The notes below the pieces were generated by a model that was not told the origin of the DNA, did not search any database, and saw only the letters and a program-made list of their open reading frames with translations. A program made the translations under genes and the position numbers. A stretch of DNA of 59,228 bases, taken from NCBI GenBank assembly GCA_037444185.1, contig JBBIMW010000013.1, positions 1-59,228 of the forward strand, in the 5' to 3' direction. Positions 1 to 8,033 of the stretch are shown in pieces; the first letter of the stretch is position 1, and every line of letters starts with the position of its first letter. The stretch comes from JAILZP01 sp037444185 (GTDB lineage: Bacteria; Bacillota; Desulfotomaculia; Desulfotomaculales; Desulfocucumaceae).

Positions 1-212
1 TATTAAGTTATCACCTTGCCCTTACCCATTTCCGGGCATTCAGGGTCCGCCGCCGCGCCGCTGAAAAAATTTCACCCCGAAGGACAGGTGCGGTATAATA
101 AGCGAAAAAGATGGAACTAATGCGGGTAATCTGCATATTGACTTTAAAACCCTGTTCGATCTAAAATTAATCACATATATAATTAATTGTATTAAGTAAC
201 GGAGGAGTTGCT

Positions 213-1358
213 TTGAAAAAGTTAAAGAAGCTATGCATAGTATTGATGGCCGCGTTTATTGCACTTACGGCGGTGGGCGCTGCGGCGGCCGCCGGGGAGG
301 AAGCGGGACGGGGCGGGGCGGGGCAGTTTCAGCTGACTTACCGGCAGGCCCTGGACATGGCCTTGTCCAACAGCTACAGCCTGAAAAACGTCGGCGAGGA
401 CATCGACCGGTCGTACGAGGTCAGGCAAAACGCCAGCGACAAGGTGAAGTACGTTCCCCTGGGCCCCGGCAACGAGGCGGCCAACAGGGCATACACCGGG
501 CTGGTCCAGGCCGACCTGACATGGCAGATGACCAAAAAGAACTATGAATCCGCCAAGGACTCCCTCGCCTATACCGTGAGGCAGTCTTACAACGCCCTTT
601 TGCAGGCCCAGGGGAAGAAAAGGCTGGCGGACCTGTCGGTGGAGAATGAATACTGGAAGAACCTGCTGGCGGAGTTGAAGTACCAGGTGGGTATGACCAG
701 CAGTATCGAGCGGTCCCAGGCCAGGAGCGGATATAATGCCGCCCGGGACAGCCGTCAGGCGGCTGAAAAGGCCTTGGAGGACTCCTGGCAGGCATTCAAC
801 CGCTTGGTGGGCCTGAGCCTGGACTCAAGGCCCCTGCTGACCGACCCGCCCCAAATGAAGGCCGTTGGTGAAATTGACCTGGACGCCCACGCTGCCAGGG
901 TTGTTTCGGAAAGTCCCAGCGTATGGCTGTCGGAACAGCAGGTGAATCTGGCGAAACTGGAGCTGGATCTGTTCACTTTTAACAACCCTTCCAATCCGGA
1001 CACCTACCAGGCTAAAAAAATAGATGTGACCAAGTCGATGAATAGTGCGGCGGAAGTGAAAGACCAGCTGGACAAACTGGTCAGAAGCCTTTATTACTCC
1101 ATGAGGCAACTGGAGGATCAGCACAGCACATTGCAGTCCAGCCTGGAGGTGGCCGAGCAGGCGCTTAAAATAGCCCGGGTAAGGTATGAAGTGGGGATGG
1201 CCATAAAGGCCGACCTTGTGGCGGCGGAACTGGCGGTGGAGCAGCTGAGGCAGCAGGTGTCCGATATTGCCGCCCAGCACGACAGCATGAAGATGGCCTT
1301 TGAGAAGCCCTGGGCATATGGCGGCGGCGCAACAGGCACATCTTCCCGGTCGAGATGA
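213..1358 (+). CDS. TolC-family (outer membrane efflux protein-like) secreted protein
   Basis: Secreted protein of the TolC / outer membrane efflux protein family. A signal peptide covers about residues 1-27 (lysine-rich start, hydrophobic core, alanine run). The mature part opens with the family-typical FQLTYRQALDMALSNSYSL near residue 38. It is then almost wholly helical, with two long coiled-coil stretches (about 85-200 and 270-355), as expected of the two internal TolC repeats. At 381 residues it is shorter than typical TolC (about 430-480), so a full beta-barrel is doubtful. The TTG start is set by GGAGGAG at 201-207. It stands alone: no membrane-fusion protein or pump gene adjoins it. 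TolC-like proteins are annotated in Peptococcaceae, but their role without a classical outer membrane is unclear; a wall-spanning or structural role is my inference. Confidence 0.8.
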   Translation: MKKLKKLCIVLMAAFIALTAVGAAAAAGEEAGRGGAGQFQLTYRQALDMALSNSYSLKNVGEDIDRSYEVRQNASDKVKYVPLGPGNEAANRAYTGLVQADLTWQMTKKNYESAKDSLAYTVRQSYNALLQAQGKKRLADLSVENEYWKNLLAELKYQVGMTSSIERSQARSGYNAARDSRQAAEKALEDSWQAFNRLVGLSLDSRPLLTDPPQMKAVGEIDLDAHAARVVSESPSVWLSEQQVNLAKLELDLFTFNNPSNPDTYQAKKIDVTKSMNSAAEVKDQLDKLVRSLYYSMRQLEDQHSTLQSSLEVAEQALKIARVRYEVGMAIKADLVAAELAVEQLRQQVSDIAAQHDSMKMAFEKPWAYGGGATGTSSRSR

Positions 1359-1396
1359 GATGAAAATAAACCTACGGGATGGCAATGCAAAATGAG

Positions 1397-2953
1397 TTAT
1401 TTTCTGGGCAGGTAGTAAAACCAGCCCTCCGGTATGCTTTTGGCCAGGCCCAGCCCGTCCAGTTCAGCCGGGCGCCGGTACCAGAGGTGCTTCCAGCTGC
1501 GGTCGGCCTCGGGCGTGGCCCATAGTATGCGCTCTGAAATGAAGAGGGCCCCGACATCGGCCCTTTTTTTGATTTCCGGCACCATGTCCACGCTGTAGGG
1601 TATCTTGCAGGCGTAGCGGTCCCCGTACCAACTGACGAAGTGCCCTTCGTTGGTGACTACGACTTTGTTCGGGGGCGCTGCGTTTGCCAATTGGTTGATG
1701 GCCTCTTTATAGGGCAGCCATTCCGGCGCCGTCTTCTTCGGGGGGGCGGCGTCGGTATAATTGCTGTGCGAAAGCAATATCACCGCGGCCGCGGTCAGCA
1801 GTCCCGAAAGGCGCCGGAATTCTGAATTCCTGGAGGCCAGCCCCGGCAGGGCGTATAGGGCCCCCAGGGAGAATATGATATAGAAGGGCGCAAACACCAG
1901 GAACAGCCTCGGTATGAAGTGGATCACCAGCAGGGCCCCCAGCTGGGCCAGGTAGCACGCCGCCAGGAGGGGCCTGATGCCGGCGGCGCCGGGGGTCATG
2001 GGGAGGAAAAGGGCGGCCAGGAAGATTATAAAAATTGCGGCAGTTACCCCATTGATTTCGGGGCTTAAAAAGGACCCGGAAAAGTCGGCCCAGCCGGCCA
2101 TTACTTTTTCCGCCAGCAGTTCAGGGCGGTCTATTATAAATTCCGGCACGCTGAACTGTATAGGGCGCAGGTACAGGCTGTAGTCAGGAAAGGCGCTGGT
2201 GAACATCACCGGCTCGTATTTCTGCAAAGAAAAGAGGGGGCTGCCGAATATGCAGGTGTTCCTTGCCATCCACGGCAGGGCGGCCACTATGAAGCCCACC
2301 AGCATCCTCAGCGGCGGCAAAAATCCCTCCCCCCTGTAAAGCCACCTGTACAGCAGGAAGAGGGGGAGGAAAACCAGGGCGTTGTAGCGGGCCAGGTAAA
2401 AAAGCCCCAGGGCTAGGCCCGCCAGCCAGTCACCGGGCCTGTTTTTGAGGCCGGGGGCGGAGACGAGAAGCACGGTCAGGGCCATCATGAATACCGCCAG
2501 GGGCTCGGTCATGCCGGAAATGCTGAATCGAAGCAACTCCGGCGTCAGGGTGTAAACCAGTACGGAACCCGCCGCCACCAGGCTGCCGAACCATTGCCGG
2601 GCCAGCAGGAACACCAGGGGGGACGCCGCAATGAAAAAAAACCCCGTCCCAATGGCCGACGCCTCATCCGTAAAACCGAACAACAACTGGAAGCCCGCCA
2701 GGAACAGGGGCCACAGAGGGGCCCGCCACATGTCCGGCTGGGGCACCCCGTGATGGGCCGGGCTCAAGGGGGTGACGTACTGGGAGATGAATCCCTGCCC
2801 CCGGGCCACATTCCGGGCTATGCCGGCGTAGTCCATGGCGTCGTTCAGCAAAAGCCCGGTGAAATAATTGTCGTAATACAGATACCACACCGCGGCGGTA
2901 AAGGCGGTGGCTGCGGCCAGGCACCCCGCGGTGACCAGACGGTCTTTCCTCAC
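1397..2953 (-). CDS. GT39/ArnT-type membrane glycosyltransferase
   Basis: Polytopic membrane protein of about 518 residues resembling family 39 (PMT/ArnT) glycosyltransferases, which move a sugar from a polyprenyl-phosphate carrier on the outer face of the membrane. After the first membrane segment an acidic loop (NDAMDYAGIARNVARGQGF) sits where these enzymes carry their catalytic Asp/Glu. About ten further hydrophobic segments follow, then a soluble C-terminal domain. The GTG at 2953 is chosen because it overlaps the upstream stop by 4 bases (GTGA), a sign of translational coupling. A longer upstream reading exists but would run through the preceding gene. It is last in a four-gene minus-strand operon with an SMR-like protein and a DPPR-synthase-like UbiA, which suggests it uses a lipid-linked sugar made there. 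The acceptor is unknown. Confidence 0.75.
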   Translation of the reverse strand: MRKDRLVTAGCLAAATAFTAAVWYLYYDNYFTGLLLNDAMDYAGIARNVARGQGFISQYVTPLSPAHHGVPQPDMWRAPLWPLFLAGFQLLFGFTDEASAIGTGFFFIAASPLVFLLARQWFGSLVAAGSVLVYTLTPELLRFSISGMTEPLAVFMMALTVLLVSAPGLKNRPGDWLAGLALGLFYLARYNALVFLPLFLLYRWLYRGEGFLPPLRMLVGFIVAALPWMARNTCIFGSPLFSLQKYEPVMFTSAFPDYSLYLRPIQFSVPEFIIDRPELLAEKVMAGWADFSGSFLSPEINGVTAAIFIIFLAALFLPMTPGAAGIRPLLAACYLAQLGALLVIHFIPRLFLVFAPFYIIFSLGALYALPGLASRNSEFRRLSGLLTAAAVILLSHSNYTDAAPPKKTAPEWLPYKEAINQLANAAPPNKVVVTNEGHFVSWYGDRYACKIPYSVDMVPEIKKRADVGALFISERILWATPEADRSWKHLWYRRPAELDGLGLAKSIPEGWFYYLPRK

Positions 2954-3312
2954 TTGGTCAGCACCCACACTCCGGCCAATATCAGTCCCGCCCCCAGTAT
3001 GTGCGGGGCGGTGATGCTCTCCTTGAAGCAAATTGCCGAGGCAAGGAATACCAGCAAAAATCCGGCCCCGGTCATGACCGGGTAGGCCACGCTGAGGTTT
3101 ATCCTGCTCAGCACCGCGCTGTACGCCGCCAGGGCCAGTCCGAAAAAAAGCACCCCGGCCAGCAGGTGGGGGTTTTTGGCCGCCTGGAACAGGGACTGCA
3201 CCATTGCCCCCTGTTCCAGTATGACGGGGTTTTTGCTCACGGCCGACTTAATCAGTATATTGGCGCCGGCGTTGAAAACTATGGCCAGCAACAGCACCAG
3301 AAAGATGCTCAC
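2950..3312 (-). CDS. small EamA/SMR-type membrane protein (ArnE-like)
   Basis: About 120 residues with four predicted membrane helices, in the small-multidrug-resistance/EamA superfamily. Helix 1 carries the pattern FNAGANILIKSAV and helices 3-4 the SMR-like YPVMTGAGF and GAGLILAGVWVL. The GTG start at 3312 follows a GGGAGG-rich site; a longer frame would extend into the upstream gene's end. Relatives next to glycosyltransferases (ArnE/ArnF type) flip polyprenyl-phosphate sugars across the membrane. Because it is translationally coupled to a GT39 enzyme and lies downstream of a DPPR-synthase-like gene, a flippase for a lipid-linked pentose is more likely here than drug export. That assignment is inferred from context. 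Confidence 0.75.
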   Translation of the reverse strand: MSIFLVLLLAIVFNAGANILIKSAVSKNPVILEQGAMVQSLFQAAKNPHLLAGVLFFGLALAAYSAVLSRINLSVAYPVMTGAGFLLVFLASAICFKESITAPHILGAGLILAGVWVLTK

Positions 3313-3343
3313 GGGCAGCTCCCTCCCGGTTCCCGAAACAGCT

Positions 3344-4417
3344 TCAGTATGAGTCGAACAGCCGGCCCCATCCGGTTTTGGCGAAGGCATTGATTCTTTT
3401 CCGCCCCACCGTGGGATACCAGATCAGGTCGTGGTATACATTGGATGCGAAGGGCGCCCATGCCATCAGTGGGCTGTGCAGCAGCACCTTTTCCAGGGGT
3501 CTCAGGAAGCCATTGCGGATCATCTGATCCCCCCAGATGACAAAGCTGCGCCTGGACTGAAAGCCGAAGTTCACTTCCCCGATGTCCTCTCCGGCTATTT
3601 CAATGTTTTCCGCCCTGGCGGCGCCCAGGCCCATTTCGTCGCACATTTTCAGGTAGGGGACGGCCATGGGGTCGAAGCCCATCATTCTGGCCGCCACAGC
3701 GTCAATGGCCACCGAGTCCCCGGAGGCCAGAATATAATTTTTTACCCGGGGAATCATGGTGCGGGGGCCGGCCCCGTCCCCGGCCACCGTTCCGTCCATG
3801 GCCGCGAAAATGCCGGAATGGATTTCCTTCTGCAGTATCATCAGGTCCACCAGTGTTTCATGCATGTACTTGTGGCAGTAATGTCTGGCTTCCCTCAGAA
3901 GGCCCCCGAAGGAGTTTTTTACGGCTCCGGTGGTTATGCTGTGCCCGTGGGTTTTGACGGTGGGCAGGTGCAGCACGTTCCGGCCGAGGAACATTTTAGG
4001 CACTTTTATTCCCTCGGGGAAAATGCGGTCCAGCACCAGCAACTTCGTCCCGGGCCGGAATTCCACCCACTCCGCCTCCGGCAGGGGGGTGAAGCCCAGC
4101 CCGTATTTTTTCAGCACCGGCATCCATTTATTGTTCAGCGCCCCTTTGACCGGGCTGGTGACCACGGTCTTGTTCTCCACGGGCAGGAGGGATTCCTTTT
4201 TATATCCGTCCTCCAGCAGGGTCTTGACCACCCCCTCCAGCTGCCAGGGCTGGGATGAGCAGGCCGGAAAATATTTTGTCCAGGACAGGTTCAGCTTGAT
4301 TACGGTGTCCGCGCCCCGGGGCAGATAATCTTTATACCCCGCCATGTGCATGGCTTTTTTATAATCTTCCAGCACAGCCCCGGGGGAGGTCTTCAAAACG
4401 GCGACGACTGATTTCAT
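3344..4417 (-). CDS. DUF362 domain-containing protein
   Basis: Protein of 357 residues recognised as a DUF362 member. The diagnostic core is HLPTVKTHGHSITTGAVKN near residues 150-170, with the following GGLL and a conserved GPRTM...ASGDSVAIDAVAARMMGFDP stretch read in two parts. There is no signal peptide and no Cys-rich ferredoxin tail, which some family members have, so it looks like a free-standing soluble protein. The biochemical function of DUF362 is not established. It lies 17 bases after the UbiA gene and 31 before the SMR-like gene, so it is almost certainly co-transcribed with a polyprenyl-sugar pathway and may act on that intermediate. Confidence 0.8.
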   Translation of the reverse strand: MKSVVAVLKTSPGAVLEDYKKAMHMAGYKDYLPRGADTVIKLNLSWTKYFPACSSQPWQLEGVVKTLLEDGYKKESLLPVENKTVVTSPVKGALNNKWMPVLKKYGLGFTPLPEAEWVEFRPGTKLLVLDRIFPEGIKVPKMFLGRNVLHLPTVKTHGHSITTGAVKNSFGGLLREARHYCHKYMHETLVDLMILQKEIHSGIFAAMDGTVAGDGAGPRTMIPRVKNYILASGDSVAIDAVAARMMGFDPMAVPYLKMCDEMGLGAARAENIEIAGEDIGEVNFGFQSRRSFVIWGDQMIRNGFLRPLEKVLLHSPLMAWAPFASNVYHDLIWYPTVGRKRINAFAKTGWGRLFDSY

Positions 4418-4434
4418 TGCAAACCTCCAGTAGC

Positions 4435-5322
4435 TTATTCTATATACAGCACGGCCATGGACGCCGCTGTCCAGAGCAGAACCGCCGCCTGCAGCGGGCG
4501 GTCGCCGATGAGTATTTCTTCCGGACTGCCGCCGGAGTTTTCGCTGTAAACCAGGTAAAGGTACCTGAACAGTCCGAACACCGCAAAAGGGACGGTAATC
4601 AGCGAGAAAAGGTGCTGGCCGTTTTTAAAGGTGTATAAAAAGTACGATACTATGGTGGATGCGGTGACTACGGAAATCAACTGGTCTATCAGCGCCATGC
4701 TGTAAGATTCCAGTGAAGGGCGGTGGCTGTTGGCGTCGGCTCCCAGCACTATTTTTTCATTTCTTCTTTTGCCCAGGGCCAGGAACAGAGCCAGGAAAAA
4801 GGTGCACATCACCGCCCAGGGCGAAAGATAGACCTGGATCGCCTCCGTGCCGGCCACCACCCGCAAAACGAATCCCAGGGCTATAATAAACACATCCAGT
4901 ATTATTATTCTCTTCAAGCTATATGTGTACAGCAGCATGAGGGCCAAATAGGCCCCCGCTATGATCCCCATGGCGGGGGACAGGGCGAAGGCCCCGGCAA
5001 GGGCCGCCGCCGCCGTCACCGCCGCCGCGGCGGCGGCCCCCTTGGCGGAAATCAGCCCGGCGGCCAGGGGGCGCTTCTTCTTGCGGGGATGTTCCCTGTC
5101 CTTTTCAATGTCGGCAATGTCGTTGACCAGGTATACGGCCCCGCTTAGGAGGCAGAACACGGCAAAGGCCTCCGTCACTTTGATGAGCATCGGGGCGTTG
5201 AAAATATTTCCTGAAAAAATTATGCCCACGTAGACAAATATGTTTTTTATCCACTGTCTGGGCCGCATGGCAATAAAATAATTATACACCGGCGCACAGC
5301 CTTTCAGCATTCTTTTAATCAT
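4435..5322 (-). CDS. UbiA-family decaprenyl-phosphate phosphoribosyltransferase-like enzyme
   Basis: UbiA-superfamily prenyltransferase of about 295 residues with eight or nine membrane helices. It matches the DPPR-synthase subgroup (mycobacterial Rv3806c type) rather than the quinone or heme enzymes. Diagnostic features are RPRQWIKN near the N-terminus, the Asp-rich motif AVYLVNDIADIEKDREHP followed by RPLAAG, GKRRNE in a cytoplasmic loop, and PSLESYSMALIDQ. The family transfers phosphoribose from PRPP to a polyprenyl phosphate, the first step towards decaprenylphosphoryl-arabinose or -ribose. I chose the Met at 5322; an upstream in-frame Met at 5376 is possible. It is the first gene of the minus-strand operon. 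No DprE1/DprE2 epimerase genes are in view, so the final sugar is open. Confidence 0.83.
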   Translation of the reverse strand: MIKRMLKGCAPVYNYFIAMRPRQWIKNIFVYVGIIFSGNIFNAPMLIKVTEAFAVFCLLSGAVYLVNDIADIEKDREHPRKKKRPLAAGLISAKGAAAAAAVTAAAALAGAFALSPAMGIIAGAYLALMLLYTYSLKRIIILDVFIIALGFVLRVVAGTEAIQVYLSPWAVMCTFFLALFLALGKRRNEKIVLGADANSHRPSLESYSMALIDQLISVVTASTIVSYFLYTFKNGQHLFSLITVPFAVFGLFRYLYLVYSENSGGSPEEILIGDRPLQAAVLLWTAASMAVLYIE

Positions 5323-5499
5323 TTTCGACGGGAATGCGAAAATACCTGTCTCCTGACGGAATAAGGAAGACGGCATAAGCTATTTGCAGGCCGGAACAAT
5401 ATTTCATTGCGGTCTGGAGCGGTGTAAAAAATTGTGGTAAAATGTTTGGAGGGTGTAAAGGCCGGGATGCTTTGCGCCGGAAGATTTGGATGTGTTGGG

Positions 5500-6234
5500 A
5501 TGCGCATACTGGGCGCCCGGATTGACGGGCTTACACTGGAACAGTTTGCTGAGAGAATATCCCGTTTTGTTGACAGAGGGGAACCGTGTTTCGTCGTCAC
5601 CCTGAATCCCGAACTGCTTTACCGGGCTCAGTATCAAAAGGATCTGCTGGATGTGATTAACCAGGCCCATTTGGTGACCGCCGACGGCATCGGGGTTGTA
5701 TGGGCCTGCCGGGTCGGCGGCCAGCCTGTCCCGGAACGGGTTACCGGTATAGATTTGATGATGCGGCTGTTAAAATGCGCGGCTGATAAAGGGTGGCGGG
5801 TGTTTTTTCTGGGGTCCGCCCCCGGCGTGGCCGAAGCCGCCGCCGGCAGGGCGGTCCGGCTGTTTTCCGGGCTTCGGGTGGCGGGGACGGATCACGGCTA
5901 TTTTGCAGACCTGGACAGCCTCCGGGTCATAGAAAGAATAAAAGGCGCCTCCCCCCATTTACTTTTCGTGGCCATGGGATCCCCCCGACAGGAAAGGTGG
6001 ATTCATCAACACATGAACCGCCTGGGAAATATCGTATCCATGGGGGTGGGGGGGAGCCTGGATGTATTGTCGGAAAGAGTGCGACGCCCACCGGACTGGA
6101 TGCGCAGTCTGGGTCTGGAGTGGCTGGGAAGGCTTTTGATTGAGCCGGGCAGGTGGAGGCGCATGTTGGTTCTTCCCAAATTCGCCCTGATGGTCATGTT
6201 TAAGTACAGGCTTAAAGGCAAGCCGGGCGGATAA
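5500..6234 (+). CDS. tagA: WecG/TagA/CpsF-family glycosyltransferase
   Basis: GT26-family enzyme of about 244 residues that transfers N-acetylmannosamine (or a related sugar) to undecaprenyl-diphospho-GlcNAc, the second step in wall teichoic acid or enterobacterial-antigen-like polymer synthesis. Motifs seen: TLNPELLYRAQ, VTADGIGVVWA, RVTGIDLM, FFLGSAPGVAEAAA and GSPRQERWI, all in the expected order. Family members start with a hydrophobic strand like MRILGARIDGL, so I take the ATG at 5500; in-frame GTG 5434 and ATG 5467 lie upstream (GGAGGG near 5447 could serve 5467). It is followed by csaB. The lipid-linked starter would come from the TagO/WecA homologue encoded at 14.7 kb. Confidence 0.87.
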   Translation: MRILGARIDGLTLEQFAERISRFVDRGEPCFVVTLNPELLYRAQYQKDLLDVINQAHLVTADGIGVVWACRVGGQPVPERVTGIDLMMRLLKCAADKGWRVFFLGSAPGVAEAAAGRAVRLFSGLRVAGTDHGYFADLDSLRVIERIKGASPHLLFVAMGSPRQERWIHQHMNRLGNIVSMGVGGSLDVLSERVRRPPDWMRSLGLEWLGRLLIEPGRWRRMLVLPKFALMVMFKYRLKGKPGG

Positions 6235-6336
6235 CTTGGACCCGTACCGCGTTCCCTGTTTTGCAAGGAGACAGTGGGCCGAAGGGGCGGGCCGGCTCAT
6301 TATGCAGTGGACGGAGTTGTATGTGGGGGGCGGATT

Positions 6337-7446
6337 ATGCCCAAGGTGGTTATATCCGGGTATTACGGTTTCAAAAATAACGGCGATGAGGCCATGCTCT
6401 ACGCCATGCTGAAGGCCCTGGGGCAGAGAGTCCGGGGGTTCGACCCCGTCGTGCTGTCCAGTGATCCGGAGGAAACCGGAAGGTTCTTCGGTGTCAGGGC
6501 TGTTCCCAGACATGACTTAAGGCTGATTCTGAATGAATTGCGGCGGGCCGATCTGTTGATTAGCGGGGGTGGCGGGCTGCTGCAGGATGTCACCGGCCCC
6601 AACAGCATACTGTATTACCTGGGTGTGGTGACCATGGCCAGGATGTTGCAAAAGCCGGTGTTTTTCTACGGGCAGGGGATTGGGCCTGTGAGGACCGCCC
6701 TTGGAAGGACCCTGATGCGCCTGGTGGTGAACAGGGTGGATATGATCACCGTCAGGGACCGTGAATCCAAAGATGAACTGGCCGGCCTGGGGGTGGTCAG
6801 GCCGAGGGTGGAAGTCACCGCGGATCCCGCCCTGGGGCTGGATGTGGCGGAAATCAAACCGGAGCCGGGGGTTGCCATACTGGAGGGGGCCGGTGTTACT
6901 CCGGGCAGTGATCTGGTGGGCGTATCCGTGCGGGCGTGGAAAGGCCTGGTGGCGTACAAGGGTGTGATCGCCAGGGTGTGCGACCATATTGCGGCCCGGG
7001 GCCGGAGGGTGGTTTTTCTGCCCATGCACTATCCGGTGGATATTGCTGTCAGCCGTGAAATAGCTTCTTTGATGAAACAGTCCCCGGTTATTATAGAAAG
7101 GCGGCTTGATTTCAAGGAAATGCTCTCCCTGATGGCGCAAACCCGGATGATTATGGGTATGCGGCTGCACTTCCTGATTTTCGGCGCCATACTGAATATT
7201 CCAATGGTGGGGATTTCATACGACCCCAAGGTGGACAGGTTTTTAAGCCTGGTGGACATGCCCTCCGGCGGATCGGTGGACAATCTTGATTATCACCGGC
7301 TCGTGGGCTGTATCGATGGCTTGGAGGAGTCCCGCCCGCAGATGAGGGGCAAACTGGCTTCAAAGGTGGACCTATTGCGCCGGGAGGCCCACAGGGGGGC
7401 CGATCTGGCGGCGGAGAGGCTGAAGAAAATCAGCGCCGGGGAGTGA
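6337..7446 (+). CDS. csaB: polysaccharide pyruvyl transferase CsaB
   Basis: About 369 residues of the polysaccharide pyruvyltransferase family. CsaB adds a ketal-linked pyruvate from phosphoenolpyruvate to ManNAc in the secondary cell-wall polymer; SLH domains bind that group. Recognisable blocks are ISGYYGFKNNGDEAML at the N-terminus, SGGGGLLQDVTG, FFYGQGIGPV, and the C-terminal GMRLHFLIFGAIL with VGISYDPKVDRF. The ATG at 6337 follows GGGGGG and gives the usual family N-terminus; an upstream in-frame GTG-type extension is unlikely. The gene directly follows tagA, a common pairing in S-layer-bearing Firmicutes, and two SLH proteins are encoded elsewhere in this window (29.2 and 40.4 kb). Confidence 0.92.
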   Translation: MPKVVISGYYGFKNNGDEAMLYAMLKALGQRVRGFDPVVLSSDPEETGRFFGVRAVPRHDLRLILNELRRADLLISGGGGLLQDVTGPNSILYYLGVVTMARMLQKPVFFYGQGIGPVRTALGRTLMRLVVNRVDMITVRDRESKDELAGLGVVRPRVEVTADPALGLDVAEIKPEPGVAILEGAGVTPGSDLVGVSVRAWKGLVAYKGVIARVCDHIAARGRRVVFLPMHYPVDIAVSREIASLMKQSPVIIERRLDFKEMLSLMAQTRMIMGMRLHFLIFGAILNIPMVGISYDPKVDRFLSLVDMPSGGSVDNLDYHRLVGCIDGLEESRPQMRGKLASKVDLLRREAHRGADLAAERLKKISAGE

Positions 7447-7512
7447 GGACCGGGGAAATGATTTTCTTCAGGGAACATTTTAGTCAATTATTCGTCAATA
7501 TTTAAGGAGAAG

Positions 7513-7540
7513 TTATTGTTCCATAATCTGCTATTATAAT
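7513..7540 (+). promoter_or_regulatory. candidate sigma-A promoter for the secreted unknown and LCP gene
   Basis: TTATTG at 7513-7518, a 16-base spacer and a perfect TATAAT at 7535-7540, in an AT-rich gap. The downstream ATG at 7565 has a GAAGGAAGG ribosome-binding site. This is a sequence match only. Confidence 0.5.
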
Positions 7541-7564
7541 ATATTATTTGAAGGAAGGCGTGAC

Positions 7565-8005
7565 ATGAAACTGAACAGGATTTTATTGACAATTGTGTCG
7601 GCGGGGCTTTTGCTGTTCGGCTTGGTGGCGGCCGGGACGGCCGGCGGAGGAGAGCCGGGAAGCGTGGAGGATCCCCTGGTAACCCGGAGTTACGTGGAGT
7701 CCCGGATCAGCGCGGTGGTAAAACAGCATACCGATAAATATATGCAGTGGCAGGTGGCCGAACTGGCCCCGGGCCAGCAGCTGGAAGGAAAAGCCGGCGC
7801 CGAGCTGATCGTCAGGACGGGCAGCATGGCGGTGGTGGATCCTCTGGGCAACGGCATTCCGGACGTTACGGCGGGGGTGAATGTTCTGGCCGGCCAGGTG
7901 GCGGCCGTAAACCACCACTTGATTATTCCCAGGTCCGACGGCCGGGGATTGGCTGCCCGGACAAAGGCTGTGGTGATGTTCAAGGGGGAAGTGGCGGTAA
8001 AGTAA
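7565..8005 (+). CDS. secreted protein of unknown function
   Basis: I do not recognise a named family. The 146-residue product has a clear signal peptide (about residues 1-27). A short helical segment with RSYVESRISAVV follows, then a compact beta-rich C-terminal domain with WQVAELAPGQQLEGKAGAEL, DVTAGVNVLAGQV and NHHLIIPRSDGRGL. There is no Cys for lipid attachment and no second membrane span, so it is probably released or wall-associated. The start is fixed by a GAAGGAAGG site. It sits 28 bases before the LCP ligase gene and shares its promoter, so a role in cell-wall polymer attachment or sensing is a reasonable inference, not shown. Confidence 0.7.
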   Translation: MKLNRILLTIVSAGLLLFGLVAAGTAGGGEPGSVEDPLVTRSYVESRISAVVKQHTDKYMQWQVAELAPGQQLEGKAGAELIVRTGSMAVVDPLGNGIPDVTAGVNVLAGQVAAVNHHLIIPRSDGRGLAARTKAVVMFKGEVAVK

Positions 8006-8033
8006 CAGCGCAAGCGGAAAGAGGTGGCGGCCG

